64,000 nt of DNA from Curtobacterium flaccumfaciens (GTDB lineage Bacteria; Actinomycetota; Actinomycetes; Actinomycetales; Microbacteriaceae): contig NZ_SNVW01000004.1 of assembly GCF_004361695.1 (NCBI RefSeq), positions 339,705-403,704 on the forward strand. Reading direction: 5' to 3'. Each line of letters opens with the position of its first letter. Position 1 is the first letter of the stretch. The translations under genes and the position numbers were made by a program. Below are positions 26,782 through 36,662 of the stretch, one piece after another. Under the pieces are notes generated by a model that worked only from the letters and a program-made list of their open reading frames with translations, did no database searches and was not told the DNA's origin.

Positions 26782-29528
26782 CCGACACCCACCCCGAGGA
26801 CGACGCACCGAAGGCAGCGCCGACGGACCGGGGCCAGGGCCCCAGTGTGCCGCCGGTCCCCCCGCCCCCGCCGCCCGTGCTCCCGCGTCGGATGCCGGCG
26901 GACACGCCCCGGCCGACCCATCCCGCGCAGCACGTCGCGCCCGACGCCGCCGCCCAGCCACAGGTGCCCGCTCCGAAGGCGGCCGCACCGCGGTACGAGC
27001 CGCTCGTGTCCGGCCCCGGCGAGGACCTGCCCGGAGCGCCTCCCGCCCAGCGTGAGTCGCCCGACCGCGACGTGCCGGAGTCGGCGACGCTCGCCGGGCA
27101 CGCGGCGGACGCCGAACACCCCCGGCACATCGCGGTCGAGGCGGTGCGGACGAACGCGCCCGCCGAGCGCCCGGCCGACGAACCAACCGACGAACCGTCC
27201 GGCGAACCGTCCGGCGAGGCCTCCGCCGGACCCGGCGACGGTGCGGACGCACCGACCAGCGAGGGCGGCAGTCCGCTCGCAGCGACCGGCGGCGCGGCAG
27301 CGGGCCGTGCGACGACCCCGTCGACGGGCACTGGCACGGGCACGGGCACTGTCGAGCCGCGCCCCGCTCCGGTCGAGGAGTGGCTCCGCCAGCAGGTCGC
27401 CGAGGCACGCTGGTCGCAGCCGCACGACGTCCTCGGGCCGCACCCGGTCGACGGTGGCACGAGCGTCCGAGTCGTCCGGCACCTCGCCACCGCGGTCCGG
27501 ATCGTCCGTCTCGACGGCGACGACATCGAGCTGACGCACGAGGGCGACGGTCTCTGGGCCGGCGCCACCGTCGGCACGCTCGGGCGCTACCGGGTCGAGG
27601 CCGACTACGACCAGAACCCGACGATCGACACCGACGACATCACCTGGACGACCGACGACGCCTACCGCTTCCCGCCGACGATCGGCGAGCTCGACCTGCA
27701 CCTCTTCGGCGAGGGCCGCGACGAGCAGCTCTGGCACCACCTGGGCGCGCACGCGAAGACCGTCGACGGCGTCGACGGGGTCGCGTTCACCGTCTGGGCA
27801 CCGCGTGCCACGGCCGTCCGCGTGCTCGGCGACTTCGAGGGCTGGGAGGGCCGCACCACCGCGATGCGCCGACTCACCGACCTCGGCGTCTGGGAGCTGT
27901 TCTGGCCGGGCGCGATGGTCGGACAGCGGTACAAGTTCCAGATCCTCACGGACGCCGGCTGGGTGGAGCGTGCGGACCCGTTCGCACGCCGCGCCGAGGT
28001 CCCGCCGCTCACCGCCTCCGTCGTCACCCGCTCCGACTACACGTGGTCCGAGGGCGACGCGCAGTGGATGGAGCACCGGGCGAAGACCACCACGCACGAC
28101 CGCCCGATGAGCGTCTACGAGGTGCACCTCGGCTCGTGGCGCCCGGGGCTGTCGTACCGCGACGCCGCCGACCAGCTGATCGGGCACGTGCAGTACCTCG
28201 GGTTCACCCACGTCGAGTTCCTGCCGCTCGCCGAGCACCCGTTCGGCGGCTCGTGGGGCTACCAGGTCACCGGCTACTACGCGCCGACCTCCCGGTTCGG
28301 CAGCCCGGACGACCTGCGGTACCTCATCGACCGACTGCACTCGGCCGGCATCGGCGTGATCATGGACTGGGTCCCCGGACACTTCCCGAAGGACGAGTGG
28401 GCGCTCGGCAAGTTCGACGGCCACGCGCTGTTCGAGCACCCGGACCCCCGCCGCGGCGAGCAGCTCGACTGGGGAACCTACGTGTTCGACTTCGGGCAGC
28501 CGCAGGTGCGGAACTTCCTCGTCGCGAACGCCCTGTACTGGTTCGAGGAGTTCCACATCGACGGGCTCCGCGTCGACGCCGTCGCGTCGATGCTGTACCT
28601 CGACTACTCACGGACCGAGTGGCTGCCGAACGTCCACGGCGGTCGCGAGAACCTCGAGGCGATCTCGTTCCTGCAGGAGACCAACGCCACGGCCTACAAG
28701 CGCTACCCCGGCATCGTCATGATCGCCGAGGAGAGCACCTCGTGGCCCGGCGTCACGCAGCCGACGAGCGCCGGCGGGCTCGGCTTCGGCCAGAAGTGGA
28801 ACATGGGCTGGATGCACGACTCGCTGCAGTACATCGAGCGCGAGCCGGTGTACCGGAGCTACCACCACGACGAGATCACGTTCTCGTTCGTCTACGCGTT
28901 CAGCGAGCAGTTCACGCTGCCGATCAGCCACGACGAGGTCGTGCACGGCAAGGGTTCGCTCTACGGCAAGATGCCCGGCGACGAGTGGCAGAAGCGCGCG
29001 AACGTCCGCGCCTACCTGGCCTTCATGTGGGCGCACCCCGGCAAGCAGCTGCTCTTCATGGGCCAGGAGTTCGCCCAGCCCACCGAGTGGTCCGAGGCCC
29101 GCGGGCTCGACTGGTGGCTCCTCGACGACCCGGGACACCGCGGCGTGCAGGACCTCGTCGCCTCGCTCAACCGGGTCTACCGCGAGACCCCGGCGCTCTG
29201 GACCCACGACGCCACCTCCGACGGCTTCGAGTGGATCGAGGGCGGTGACGCGCCGCACTCGACGCTCGGGTTCCTCCGGAAGGACGGGGACGACCGCCTC
29301 GCGGTGTTCGTGAACTTCTCCGGCGTGCCGGTCGAGCGGCGCTTCGGGCTCCCTGCGGCCGGGGCGTGGCACGAGGTCCTCAACACCGACGCCGCCGAGT
29401 ACGGCGGGTCCGGTGTGGGGAACCTCGGCGTCGTCACGGCGGACGAGACCCCGTGGGCGGGCCGCCCGGCCTCGGCCCACGTGGTGGTGCCCCCGCTCGG
29501 CGCGGTCTGGCTGAAGCTGGCCCGGTAG
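26778..29528 (+). CDS. glgB: 1,4-alpha-glucan branching enzyme with a ~200-residue disordered N-terminus
   Basis: GlgB introduces alpha-1,6 branches into the glucan that GlgE extends. From about residue 198 the protein is a normal GlgB: N1/CBM48 modules, then the GH13 barrel with the nucleophile Asp in [12 protein letters not shown], the Glu in IAEESTSW and [10 protein letters not shown]. Before this lies an extension rich in Pro, Ala, Glu and Thr, with PPPPPP and (TG)n runs. No domain is recognisable there. The ATG overlaps the glgE stop (ATGA), which supports this start over an internal one. A palindromic terminator follows at 29558. Confidence 0.93.
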   Translation: MTDTHPEDDAPKAAPTDRGQGPSVPPVPPPPPPVLPRRMPADTPRPTHPAQHVAPDAAAQPQVPAPKAAAPRYEPLVSGPGEDLPGAPPAQRESPDRDVPESATLAGHAADAEHPRHIAVEAVRTNAPAERPADEPTDEPSGEPSGEASAGPGDGADAPTSEGGSPLAATGGAAAGRATTPSTGTGTGTGTVEPRPAPVEEWLRQQVAEARWSQPHDVLGPHPVDGGTSVRVVRHLATAVRIVRLDGDDIELTHEGDGLWAGATVGTLGRYRVEADYDQNPTIDTDDITWTTDDAYRFPPTIGELDLHLFGEGRDEQLWHHLGAHAKTVDGVDGVAFTVWAPRATAVRVLGDFEGWEGRTTAMRRLTDLGVWELFWPGAMVGQRYKFQILTDAGWVERADPFARRAEVPPLTASVVTRSDYTWSEGDAQWMEHRAKTTTHDRPMSVYEVHLGSWRPGLSYRDAADQLIGHVQYLGFTHVEFLPLAEHPFGGSWGYQVTGYYAPTSRFGSPDDLRYLIDRLHSAGIGVIMDWVPGHFPKDEWALGKFDGHALFEHPDPRRGEQLDWGTYVFDFGQPQVRNFLVANALYWFEEFHIDGLRVDAVASMLYLDYSRTEWLPNVHGGRENLEAISFLQETNATAYKRYPGIVMIAEESTSWPGVTQPTSAGGLGFGQKWNMGWMHDSLQYIEREPVYRSYHHDEITFSFVYAFSEQFTLPISHDEVVHGKGSLYGKMPGDEWQKRANVRAYLAFMWAHPGKQLLFMGQEFAQPTEWSEARGLDWWLLDDPGHRGVQDLVASLNRVYRETPALWTHDATSDGFEWIEGGDAPHSTLGFLRKDGDDRLAVFVNFSGVPVERRFGLPAAGAWHEVLNTDAAEYGGSGVGNLGVVTADETPWAGRPASAHVVVPPLGAVWLKLAR

Positions 29529-29557
29529 GCCGGCTGCGGCCCGCGACGCGGCCACAG

Positions 29558-29603
29558 ACGGACGGGAGGCGCGGTGCCAGCTGGCACCGCGCCTCCCGTC
29601 CGT
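29558..29603. terminator. Perfect 46-bp palindrome, GGAGGC family, after glgB
   Basis: ACGGACGGGAGGCGCGGTGC + CAG and its exact complement. Nearly identical to the palindrome at 4497. It lies between convergent genes and probably works in both directions. Confidence 0.8.
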
Positions 29604-29619
29604 TCTGGGCGTGCGTCTC

Positions 29620-29665
29620 GTACAGGGCGCTCGCCAGGCGGTCAGTACAGGGCGCTCGCCAGGCG
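29620..29665. repeat. 21-bp direct repeat copying the 3' end of the thioredoxin/TPR gene
   Basis: GTACAGGGCGCTCGCCAGGC occurs at 29620 and again at 29645. The second copy encodes the C-terminus (LASALY) just before the stop codon at 29642 on the minus strand. The first copy is downstream of the stop. Confidence 0.85.
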
Positions 29666-30646
29666 ACGGCGGGCCGCGACGACGCGCGGGTCCTCGGCAC
29701 CGATCAGCTCGAAGTACTCGACGAGCCGCACGCGCAGGGCTTCACGGTCGTCCCCGAACACCGTCGGGACCAGGTCGAGCAGCCGCCCGAAGGCGTCGTC
29801 GACGTGCCCGCCCGAGATGTCGAGGTCCGCGACGGCGAGCTGCGCCGTCACGTCCGACGGCCCGGCGGCGGCAGCCGCACGGATGTCGTCGGCGGTGTGG
29901 CCGTTCAACCGGTCGAGGAGCGACACCTGTGCGAGCCCGGCGACGGCCATCTGGTCGTGCGGGTCCTGCAGGATGGCGGTCTTGTACTCGGTGATCGCCG
30001 TGGCGTAGTCGCCCTGCTCGATCGCGTCGTACGCGGCCTGGTGGTGCGGCGGCAGGGGCTCCGGTTCCGGCTCACCCTGCTCGACGGCGTCGGCCGGGGC
30101 AGCACCGTCGACGGTCACGCGACCGGAGACGCCGTTCTGCTCGGCGGCGACGAGCACCTGCTCGAAGACGTCGCGGACCTGTGCCTCCGGCAGCGCGCCG
30201 ACGAAGAGCCCGAGCGGGCGTCCGCCGATGAGCGCGGCGACGGTCGGGATCGACTGCGCCTGGAACGCCTGCACGAGCTGCGGGTTCGTGTCGGCGTCCA
30301 CCTTGGCGAGCAGGACGCGGCCGTCGTACTCGGCCGTGAGCTGTTCGAGGATCGGCGAGAGCTGCTTGCACGGCCCGCACCACTCGGCCCAGATGTCGAC
30401 GATCACCGGGACGATCGTGGACAGCTGGAGGACGTCCTGGAAGGTCTGGTCGGTGACGTCGAGGACGAGCGACGGGACGGTCAGGTCCGTGGCGCCCTCG
30501 CTGCCGGGCGTACCGGGCACGCCGGCCGGGGCAGGAGCACCCGCGGGACCGGCGGACGGCTGCGGCGGCCGCTGCGCGCGGTCGACCAGGGACGACAGGT
30601 CGACCGCTCCGCGGAGACCGGACGGGGTCGGGGGGACGTTGGTCAT
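29642..30646 (-). CDS. Thioredoxin-fold protein with C-terminal TPR region (YbbN/CnoX-like)
   Basis: A 334-residue cytoplasmic protein. After a Pro/Ala-rich N-terminal stretch (~1-55), a thioredoxin domain carries WAEWCGPCKQLSP (~residues 86-98), so the redox CxxC is intact. The C-terminal third is helical, TPR-like (AAYDAIEQGDYATAITEYK and following). YbbN-type proteins act as chaperone-linked redox holdases. The start ATG overlaps the upstream gene's stop by 4 bases. Confidence 0.85.
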   Translation of the reverse strand: MTNVPPTPSGLRGAVDLSSLVDRAQRPPQPSAGPAGAPAPAGVPGTPGSEGATDLTVPSLVLDVTDQTFQDVLQLSTIVPVIVDIWAEWCGPCKQLSPILEQLTAEYDGRVLLAKVDADTNPQLVQAFQAQSIPTVAALIGGRPLGLFVGALPEAQVRDVFEQVLVAAEQNGVSGRVTVDGAAPADAVEQGEPEPEPLPPHHQAAYDAIEQGDYATAITEYKTAILQDPHDQMAVAGLAQVSLLDRLNGHTADDIRAAAAAGPSDVTAQLAVADLDISGGHVDDAFGRLLDLVPTVFGDDREALRVRLVEYFELIGAEDPRVVAARRRLASALY

Positions 30647-32379
30647 TGCACCTCACTCGCTGCTGTCAGGCCCTGCGTGAAGCCGAGCAGGACCACTTTG
30701 TCATCGGTGCCCACCGGGGGCACGTAGAAGAGCAGCTGCACGCCGTACGTGGCGGTGATGCCCTTCGTGCTGGAGTCGACGCCGGAGAGCGCCTTGACCG
30801 CACCCTCGGTGTTCACCTCGGCGCCGGCCGCGGTCGGCGTGACCTTCTCGATCTCGTTGAGCTCGGCGGACACGAGTGCACCGGCGCCGTCGGTCGCGAT
30901 CGCCACGGCGCTGTCCTCCGGGACCTCGGACGAGTACTCGATCTTCGCGGTGTCCGGCAGCGACTCGGACTTCTTGTCCTTGTACGCCTTGCCGATGGTC
31001 GAGCGGAGTCCGTCGCCGTCGGCCTGGAAGACCGACGCGTACGAGCTGTCCTTGTCCTTCGACAGGATGTCGCCGTACGCGCTGCCGATCTGGTCGGGCG
31101 CGATCGAGAGCAGCTTCGTGTTCGGCGCCAGCAGCGCGGCACCGATCGACGTCGGGGCGAGGCTCGGGATCTTCGCCGCGGCCTCGAGCGAGACGTCGTA
31201 CGCGACCTTGTAGTCGTCGCGCGCGGAGTCCTGCACGAGCGTCAGGGCCTGCGGCGCGGACTTGGCGTCGCAGTCCTCGGCGACGACCGCGAAGACGGTG
31301 CGCGGCCACGAGTCGGTCTGCTGCGGGAGCGCGACGCAGACCTGCTCGGCGGAGATCGCCGGCGGGGCGTCCACGTCGGCGTCCTTGCCGCGGATCGTGT
31401 AGTTCGCCTCGCGCAGCTCGAGCGCGGCACCGGTGAAGCGGGTGCCGGCGACCTTCGCGTCGCGTGCGGCGTCGGCCTGCTTCGCGACGGCGGCGACCCG
31501 GTCGACGATGCGGGCGATCTGCTGCTTCGTCGCCGCGGTGGGTTCGGTCTGCGCGGCGGCACCGGTCGCGGTGGCGGTGGGCGTCGGCGTGGCGGCCGAG
31601 CTGCCCTGTGGCCAGTAGTCCGACGAGCACCCGGCGAGGCCGAGGGCGGCGACGAGGAGCACCGGGACGGCCACGAAGGCACGACGACCGCGACGGCCAC
31701 GGGCGGGCACCTGCGCGCCGGCCGCTGCGGCACGGCGCGAGGCGCGGACGCGCGGCGGGCGCGATCCTCCGCTCCGGCGGCGCGGGCCACGGCCACGGCG
31801 CTGGTGCACGAACGCCCAGACGAGCAGGACGAGTCCGCCCACGAGGAAGACGCCGCCGGCCACCAGGAGCGGCCCGACGGTCGGGGTCGCGGTGTCGCGC
31901 GGCCAGGTGACGGAGACGTCGCTCGGCGCCGCGGACTTCCCGTCGCCGACGATGATGACGGAGACGTCCTTCGGCAGGCGGACGGTGAACTGCCCGGCGC
32001 CGTCGTACTCCTGGTACCAGAGGTCGCTGCCGGCGGGGTCGGGCACGCTCGACTCGCTGCCGGTCGTCTTGCCGACGAGGCGGTCCTGCTCGGCGTCGAA
32101 GCGCATCGTGGTGTGCTCGGCGTCGCCCACCCAGGCGTCGACGTCGCTGGACTTGCCGTAGGCGGCGAACACCTTGCCGGAGCCGGACACGTTGATGCGC
32201 TGGTAGCCGGGGTTCGCGTTGAGGGTCGAGCCGGGGATGACCGTGACCGGTGCCGAGCTCTTCGAGGACGATGCCGCGACGAGCGACGACGGTGGTTCGA
32301 ACACCGTCCGCTGCCCGACCGCGAGCGCGACCAGCAGCAGACCGATGACGAAACTGACGATCGCCAGGACGAATCGCAC
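30643..32379 (-). CDS. Unknown membrane protein with an internal lipobox; looks like two fused genes
   Basis: I do not recognise this 578-residue protein. The first part has an N-terminal helix (~3-22), an extracytoplasmic domain (~30-165) and a second helix (~168-192). A very Arg-rich cytoplasmic stretch (193-234) follows, then a third helix ending in VAALGLAGCSS (Cys251). That is a full lipoprotein signal (positive n-region, h-region, LAGC), but inside the protein. The C-terminal ~325 residues resemble a secreted lipoprotein, Ala/Thr-rich after the Cys. The gene may be a fusion of a membrane protein and a lipoprotein, or an internal start may also be used. It is coupled to the thioredoxin gene. 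Confidence 0.7.
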   Translation of the reverse strand: MRFVLAIVSFVIGLLLVALAVGQRTVFEPPSSLVAASSSKSSAPVTVIPGSTLNANPGYQRINVSGSGKVFAAYGKSSDVDAWVGDAEHTTMRFDAEQDRLVGKTTGSESSVPDPAGSDLWYQEYDGAGQFTVRLPKDVSVIIVGDGKSAAPSDVSVTWPRDTATPTVGPLLVAGGVFLVGGLVLLVWAFVHQRRGRGPRRRSGGSRPPRVRASRRAAAAGAQVPARGRRGRRAFVAVPVLLVAALGLAGCSSDYWPQGSSAATPTPTATATGAAAQTEPTAATKQQIARIVDRVAAVAKQADAARDAKVAGTRFTGAALELREANYTIRGKDADVDAPPAISAEQVCVALPQQTDSWPRTVFAVVAEDCDAKSAPQALTLVQDSARDDYKVAYDVSLEAAAKIPSLAPTSIGAALLAPNTKLLSIAPDQIGSAYGDILSKDKDSSYASVFQADGDGLRSTIGKAYKDKKSESLPDTAKIEYSSEVPEDSAVAIATDGAGALVSAELNEIEKVTPTAAGAEVNTEGAVKALSGVDSSTKGITATYGVQLLFYVPPVGTDDKVVLLGFTQGLTAASEVQ

Positions 32380-32564
32380 GGATCTTCTCCCTACCGCGCC
32401 GGGGTGGGGGTGACGGCGCGCGAATCAGCGCCCCAGGATAGCGAGCGAGCCTGGACGGCGCATCCCCCACCGCTGTCCGCGGTCACAGCCGCCCGTCCGC
32501 GGCCGCCACTACAATCGTGCCCGGGCCGGATCGGGCCCTCCGCCGAGCACCCAGGAGCGAACAC

Positions 32565-34409
32565 GTGGCGAACGACGAGGCCGAGTTCGGGAACGAGCTG
32601 CGCGGGTACCGCCGCGACGACGTGGACCGTGCACTGAACGACCTGCGCCGCGAGCTGATCAAGTCGAACAACGACCGTGCCGACGCCGCGAAGGAGATCC
32701 GTCTCCTGCAGTCCCGCGTCTCCGAGCTCCAGGGTGAGCTCGACGAGGCCGGCACCCCCACGTACAGCGGACTCGGCACGCGCCTCGAGTCCACCCTCCG
32801 CGTCGCCGAGGAACAGTCCACCCGCCTCATCAGCCAGGCCGACATCGACGCGCAGCGACTCCGCGCCTCGAGCCGGGCCGAGGCCGAGCGCACCCTGCGC
32901 GAGGCGCAGGAGGAAGCCCGCGACACCCTCGAGGACGCCCGCACCCGCTCGACCAACGAGCTCACCCGCGCCCGTGCCGAGTCGGCCGACACCATCGAGC
33001 GCGCCCGCGCCGAGGCCGGTCTGCTCGTGCAGGACGCCCGCAACGAGGCAGCAGCCCTCCGCGGGGCCGCCGTGACCGAGGCGGCCGAGGTCCGCTCCGT
33101 CGCCATCCGCGAGACCAACGCGCTCCGCGCCCAGGTCGAGCACGAGGTCGCCGAGCTCCGAGAACTCGCCCAGCGCGAGTCCGCCGACGCCCGCCAGGCC
33201 GCGGCCGACCTCGACCGCGAGACCGAGCACCGCCGGAGCGTCTTCGAGGCCGAGCACACCCGACGGGTCGACGACCTCGACCACGAGGAGCGCACGCGCC
33301 GCGACGCCCTCGAGCGCGAGGTCACCGAGGGCCGTGCCGCCTGGCACCGCGAACGCGACGAGGAGCAGCATGCGCACGCGCTCGCCCTCGAGACCGGTCG
33401 TGCCGACCTGGCATCCGAGGTCGACGGTCGCCGTGCCGCGCTCGAGACCGAGCTGGCCGACCGCCGTCGTGTGCTCGACGAGGAACTCGCCGCCGCCCGC
33501 GCCGAGTGGGACCGTGAGCTCGCCGGGGCCCGTACCGCGCTCGAGCAGGAGATCGAGGCCGCCCGGGCCCAGCTCCGCGTCGACGAGGAGCAGACCCGCG
33601 CCGAGAACGAGCGTCTCGTGCAGGAGACCGCCGACCGCATCGCGCGCGAGCTCGACGAGCACGCCACCCGCATCGAACGCGAACGCGCCGAGGCCGACGC
33701 CGAGGCCGAGCGGGCCGCCCGCGAGCACGAGAACGAACTGGCCGCCCGCCGCGACCGCGAGCACGCCGAGGTCGACACCGAGATCGCCGACCGTCGCACC
33801 GCCGAACTCGGCGCCCTCGAGGCCGAGCGGTCCGCGCTGCGCGAGGAGATCGACACCGCCCGCGCCGACCTGGCGAAGGAGCGCGACGAGGTCCGCTCCG
33901 AGATCGCCCGTGAGCGCGACGAAGCGCGGACGACGCTCGAGTCCGAGCTCGCCGCACGCCGTGACGACGCCGAGCAGGACTACCTGCAGAAGCACCACGA
34001 GACCGTGACCGAGACCCAGAAGTACCTCGACGAGGCGAACCTGCAGCTGGCCGAGGCCACGCGCCGGGCGAGCGAGGCCCGGGAGCGCGCCGAACGCCTG
34101 CAGCAAGAGGCCGACGACCTCGAGCGCACCAGCACCACCGAGGCGCAGGAGCACGCCCGCACGATCGTCGCCGACGCGCAGGACCGCGTGCACCGGATGG
34201 TCGCCGACGCCGAGGAGCGCACCGCCGCGATCTTCGCCGAGTCCGAGGACCGCCTCGCGGCGATCCGCACGGAGCGCGACGCCGTGGCCGGCTACCTCGA
34301 GAACCTGCGGGGTGTGCTGACGCACGCGACCGGTCTGCTCGGCACCGCGCCGGAGGGCGCCGCGGCGGACGACGACGCCGACGAGGACGCAGCAGCGACC
34401 ACGCGCTGA
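32565..34409 (+). CDS. Long coiled-coil protein with DivIVA-like N-terminus (Scy/FilP-like)
   Basis: A 614-residue protein, almost wholly coiled coil, rich in Glu, Arg, Ala and Asp. The N-terminal ~40 residues (ELRGYRRDDVDRALNDLRRE) resemble the DivIVA membrane-binding motif. Heptad and 11-residue (AEAERxAR-like) repeats follow to about residue 590. Such proteins (DivIVA/Wag31, Scy, FilP) organise polar growth in actinobacteria. The start is GTG at 32565 with CAGGAGC 6 bases upstream. No operon partner is on the same strand. A precise orthologue cannot be assigned. Confidence 0.75.
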   Translation: MANDEAEFGNELRGYRRDDVDRALNDLRRELIKSNNDRADAAKEIRLLQSRVSELQGELDEAGTPTYSGLGTRLESTLRVAEEQSTRLISQADIDAQRLRASSRAEAERTLREAQEEARDTLEDARTRSTNELTRARAESADTIERARAEAGLLVQDARNEAAALRGAAVTEAAEVRSVAIRETNALRAQVEHEVAELRELAQRESADARQAAADLDRETEHRRSVFEAEHTRRVDDLDHEERTRRDALEREVTEGRAAWHRERDEEQHAHALALETGRADLASEVDGRRAALETELADRRRVLDEELAAARAEWDRELAGARTALEQEIEAARAQLRVDEEQTRAENERLVQETADRIARELDEHATRIERERAEADAEAERAAREHENELAARRDREHAEVDTEIADRRTAELGALEAERSALREEIDTARADLAKERDEVRSEIARERDEARTTLESELAARRDDAEQDYLQKHHETVTETQKYLDEANLQLAEATRRASEARERAERLQQEADDLERTSTTEAQEHARTIVADAQDRVHRMVADAEERTAAIFAESEDRLAAIRTERDAVAGYLENLRGVLTHATGLLGTAPEGAAADDDADEDAAATTR

Positions 34410-34474
34410 CCGGACCGACCCCGGGAGGGCGGCCCCGCGCCTCCAGGTCGGCCCGCGGCCCGAAGCGGCCCGCT

Positions 34475-35212
34475 CTACAACGGCAGGTGCGTCGGCAACG
34501 GCGCGCTGCCGGGGACGACGAGGTCGGCGATCGCGTCGAGCACGATGCGCACGTACCGCTCCCCCACCCACAGGTGCTTGGCGCCCTCGACCGGGACCAC
34601 GCGGACGTTCGGCGCCGCCGCGAAGCGTCGGGCGGCCTCGTCCGGCTGCAGGAAGTCGTCGTGCTCGGGTACGAGCGCCACGACGGGCACGGCGACGTCG
34701 GCCCAGCGTGCGAGCTCCTCGTCCGTGGTGCGGTGCAGCGGCGGGGACAGCAGGACGACGCCGGCGACGTGACCGGCCTCGACGTGCTCGAGCGCGTGCT
34801 TGAGGACCACCTCGGTGCCGAACGACCAGCCGACCAGCCACGGCGTCGGCAGCCCGCGGTCGACCACGTCGGCCACGGCGGCTCGGAGGTCGAAGCCCTC
34901 GGAGACACCGTCGCCGAAGGTGCCCTCGGAGGTGCCACGCGGTGAGCTGACCGACCGGAAGTTGAAGCGGAGCACCGCGATGTCGGCGAGGGCGGGCAAC
35001 CGTGCCGCAGCCTTCTTGAGGACGTGCGAGTCCATGAACCCGTGCGCGGTCGGCAGCGGGTGGAGGGTGACGATCGTGCCGCGAGCCGGTCGGTCGAGCG
35101 GCTCCGCGAGTTCCCCGACGAGGGTGAGGTGATCGTCGGTCACGAGCTCGACCTCGGTGCGTCGGGCGGGCAGCTCCGTGTTCGAACGGATCTCCTCGAG
35201 CTCGGTGCTCAC
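34475..35212 (-). CDS. Alpha/beta hydrolase
   Basis: A 245-residue alpha/beta-hydrolase-fold protein without a signal peptide. The nucleophile elbow is GWSFGTEV. LHPLPTAHGFMDS forms the early oxyanion/His region, and the late catalytic His is in EGAKHLWVG, with Asp in VPEHDDF. It resembles COG2945-type small esterases. The substrate is unknown. It lies next to the Zn-ribbon gene on the same strand (16-base gap). Confidence 0.85.
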   Translation of the reverse strand: MSTELEEIRSNTELPARRTEVELVTDDHLTLVGELAEPLDRPARGTIVTLHPLPTAHGFMDSHVLKKAAARLPALADIAVLRFNFRSVSSPRGTSEGTFGDGVSEGFDLRAAVADVVDRGLPTPWLVGWSFGTEVVLKHALEHVEAGHVAGVVLLSPPLHRTTDEELARWADVAVPVVALVPEHDDFLQPDEAARRFAAAPNVRVVPVEGAKHLWVGERYVRIVLDAIADLVVPGSAPLPTHLPL

Positions 35213-35228
35213 GACGTCGTCCGGGTGC

Positions 35229-35534
35229 TCATGCGATGCTCCAGCAGTGGTTGTGCCAGTGACGGCGCGACGCCAGGTCGGCCTCGTCGCCCAGGACCCC
35301 GTCGGCGCGCCAGACGACCACGTGCGCGACCCCGGGCATCACCGTCCCGCCGCAGCCCGGGCAGATGTACTCCTTCTGCGCCGACGCCGCCGAGATCGGC
35401 TGCACCAGGTACTCGCGCCCCCGACGGACCTCGGTGCGCTTCCAGGAGCTCATCAACCGGTCGAGACCGGCTGGCTCCTCCTCAGGACCGAAGACGCGGC
35501 CGCGAGGGCGCCGCGGCCGGTTGCTGCGCGGCAC
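35229..35534 (-). CDS. Small conserved Zn-ribbon-like protein, 101 aa
   Basis: A basic N-terminus (RPRRPRGR) is followed by a CPGC pair (Cys58, Cys61) and a C-terminal RHWHNHC cluster (Cys97). Together these could bind one zinc ion. Similar short proteins occur widely in actinobacteria without a known role. GTG start at 35534. It sits 12 bases after the lytic transglycosylase stop... on the same strand, and upstream of the hydrolase. Confidence 0.65.
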   Translation of the reverse strand: MPRSNRPRRPRGRVFGPEEEPAGLDRLMSSWKRTEVRRGREYLVQPISAASAQKEYICPGCGGTVMPGVAHVVVWRADGVLGDEADLASRRHWHNHCWSIA

Positions 35535-35546
35535 TCGACGTGCCGA

Positions 35547-36602
35547 TCAGTACCAGTTGTTCGCGACGCTGTGACCCCAGGCGCCGCATGGGGTGCCGTA
35601 CACACCCGAGATGTAGTTGAGGCCCCAGGTGATCTGCGTCGCCGGGTTCGTCTGCCAGTCGGCACCCGCCGAGGCCATCTTGCTGCCGGGCAGAGCCTGC
35701 GGGATGCCGTACGCGCCACTCGGGTTGTACGCGTTGACGCGCCAGCCAGACTCCTTGTTCCACAGGGAGACGAGGCAGTTGTACTGGTCCGCGCCCCACC
35801 CACGGGCGGTGACCATCTGCTGCGCGATCGCCTGGGCGCTGCCCGGGTCGGGCGTCGCAGCCGCGGCAGCCAGGGTGTTCGACGCGCTGACCGGCTCGTC
35901 GGTGGTGGTGGCGTCGTCGGTGTCGGTGGTCGCCTCGACCTTGGGCTTCTCGACGACCTTCGGCTTCGGCAGGGTCACGCCGTACGCGTCACGGGTGACG
36001 TCGAACGCGGCGTAGGTGCCGTGCGCGGTGTACTGCTGCGGCTCGGCCGGCGCCTTGACGAGCACCGGCGCGGAGACCGCGGCCTGCGCCACGTCGGGCT
36101 GCATCGGGTTGAAGAGCGAGCCGCCGACGAACCCGAACACCGCGAAGAACGACAGCGCCGGGATGGTCGCGCGCTTGCGCATGAAGGAGTTGACGCCGCG
36201 GACAGCGGTCGGCTTCGACGGCGCTGCGATCGCGCGCGTGCGGCGCTGCTTGACGATGCGGGGGTCCGAAGGCGTCGCGGCGCGGGCCGCGAGGGTCGAC
36301 GTGTCCGACACGCGGTCGGCGGCGACCGACTTGGGAGCGCTGTGCGGTTCTGGGGCGCTGTGCGCTTCGGAGACGCTGTGCGCTTCGGAGACGCTGTGCC
36401 CTTCGGAAGCGCTGCGCGGTCCGGGGGCGCTGACCGGGGCGGTCGGCACCGATGCCGTCACCACGTCGGGGTTCGCCGGGAGGACCGAGTTCTCCGCCGT
36501 GCGGGTTCGGTTCAGTGCCGCGCGGCGCTCACCCGCGGCCGTGAGGCCGAGGTGCTCGTTGGTGTCGCGGTCGGAGCTGATGTCTGCCGTGTGCCTGCCC
36601 AT
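35547..36602 (-). CDS. Lytic transglycosylase-like cell-wall protein
   Basis: A 351-residue exported protein. The N-terminal ~150 residues are cytoplasmic and low complexity. They include a run of near-identical hexapeptides (SVSEAH and variants, ~residues 68-91). A membrane anchor follows (RATIPALSFFAVFGFVGGSL). The C-terminal ~90 residues form a transglycosylase fold with catalytic Glu in SLWNKESGWRVNAYNPSGAY, and TWGLNYIS. It probably cleaves peptidoglycan at the cell surface. ATG at 36602. Confidence 0.82.
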   Translation of the reverse strand: MGRHTADISSDRDTNEHLGLTAAGERRAALNRTRTAENSVLPANPDVVTASVPTAPVSAPGPRSASEGHSVSEAHSVSEAHSAPEPHSAPKSVAADRVSDTSTLAARAATPSDPRIVKQRRTRAIAAPSKPTAVRGVNSFMRKRATIPALSFFAVFGFVGGSLFNPMQPDVAQAAVSAPVLVKAPAEPQQYTAHGTYAAFDVTRDAYGVTLPKPKVVEKPKVEATTDTDDATTTDEPVSASNTLAAAAATPDPGSAQAIAQQMVTARGWGADQYNCLVSLWNKESGWRVNAYNPSGAYGIPQALPGSKMASAGADWQTNPATQITWGLNYISGVYGTPCGAWGHSVANNWY

Positions 36603-36662
36603 GAGTTCGACCAGGATAACGGAACGATCACGGAAAGCGAAGCACCCGTGACCAGCGCGTCG

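Noticed and set aside
24574..27408. 944-codon minus-strand frame
   Set aside because: Mirror of glgE and glgB codons; no domain recognised.
34410..34474. Functional terminator between the coiled-coil gene and the hydrolase
   Set aside because: GGGAGGGCGGCCCCGCGCCTCC is only a short, imperfect relic of the palindrome family with no T-tract, so it was not listed as a terminator.
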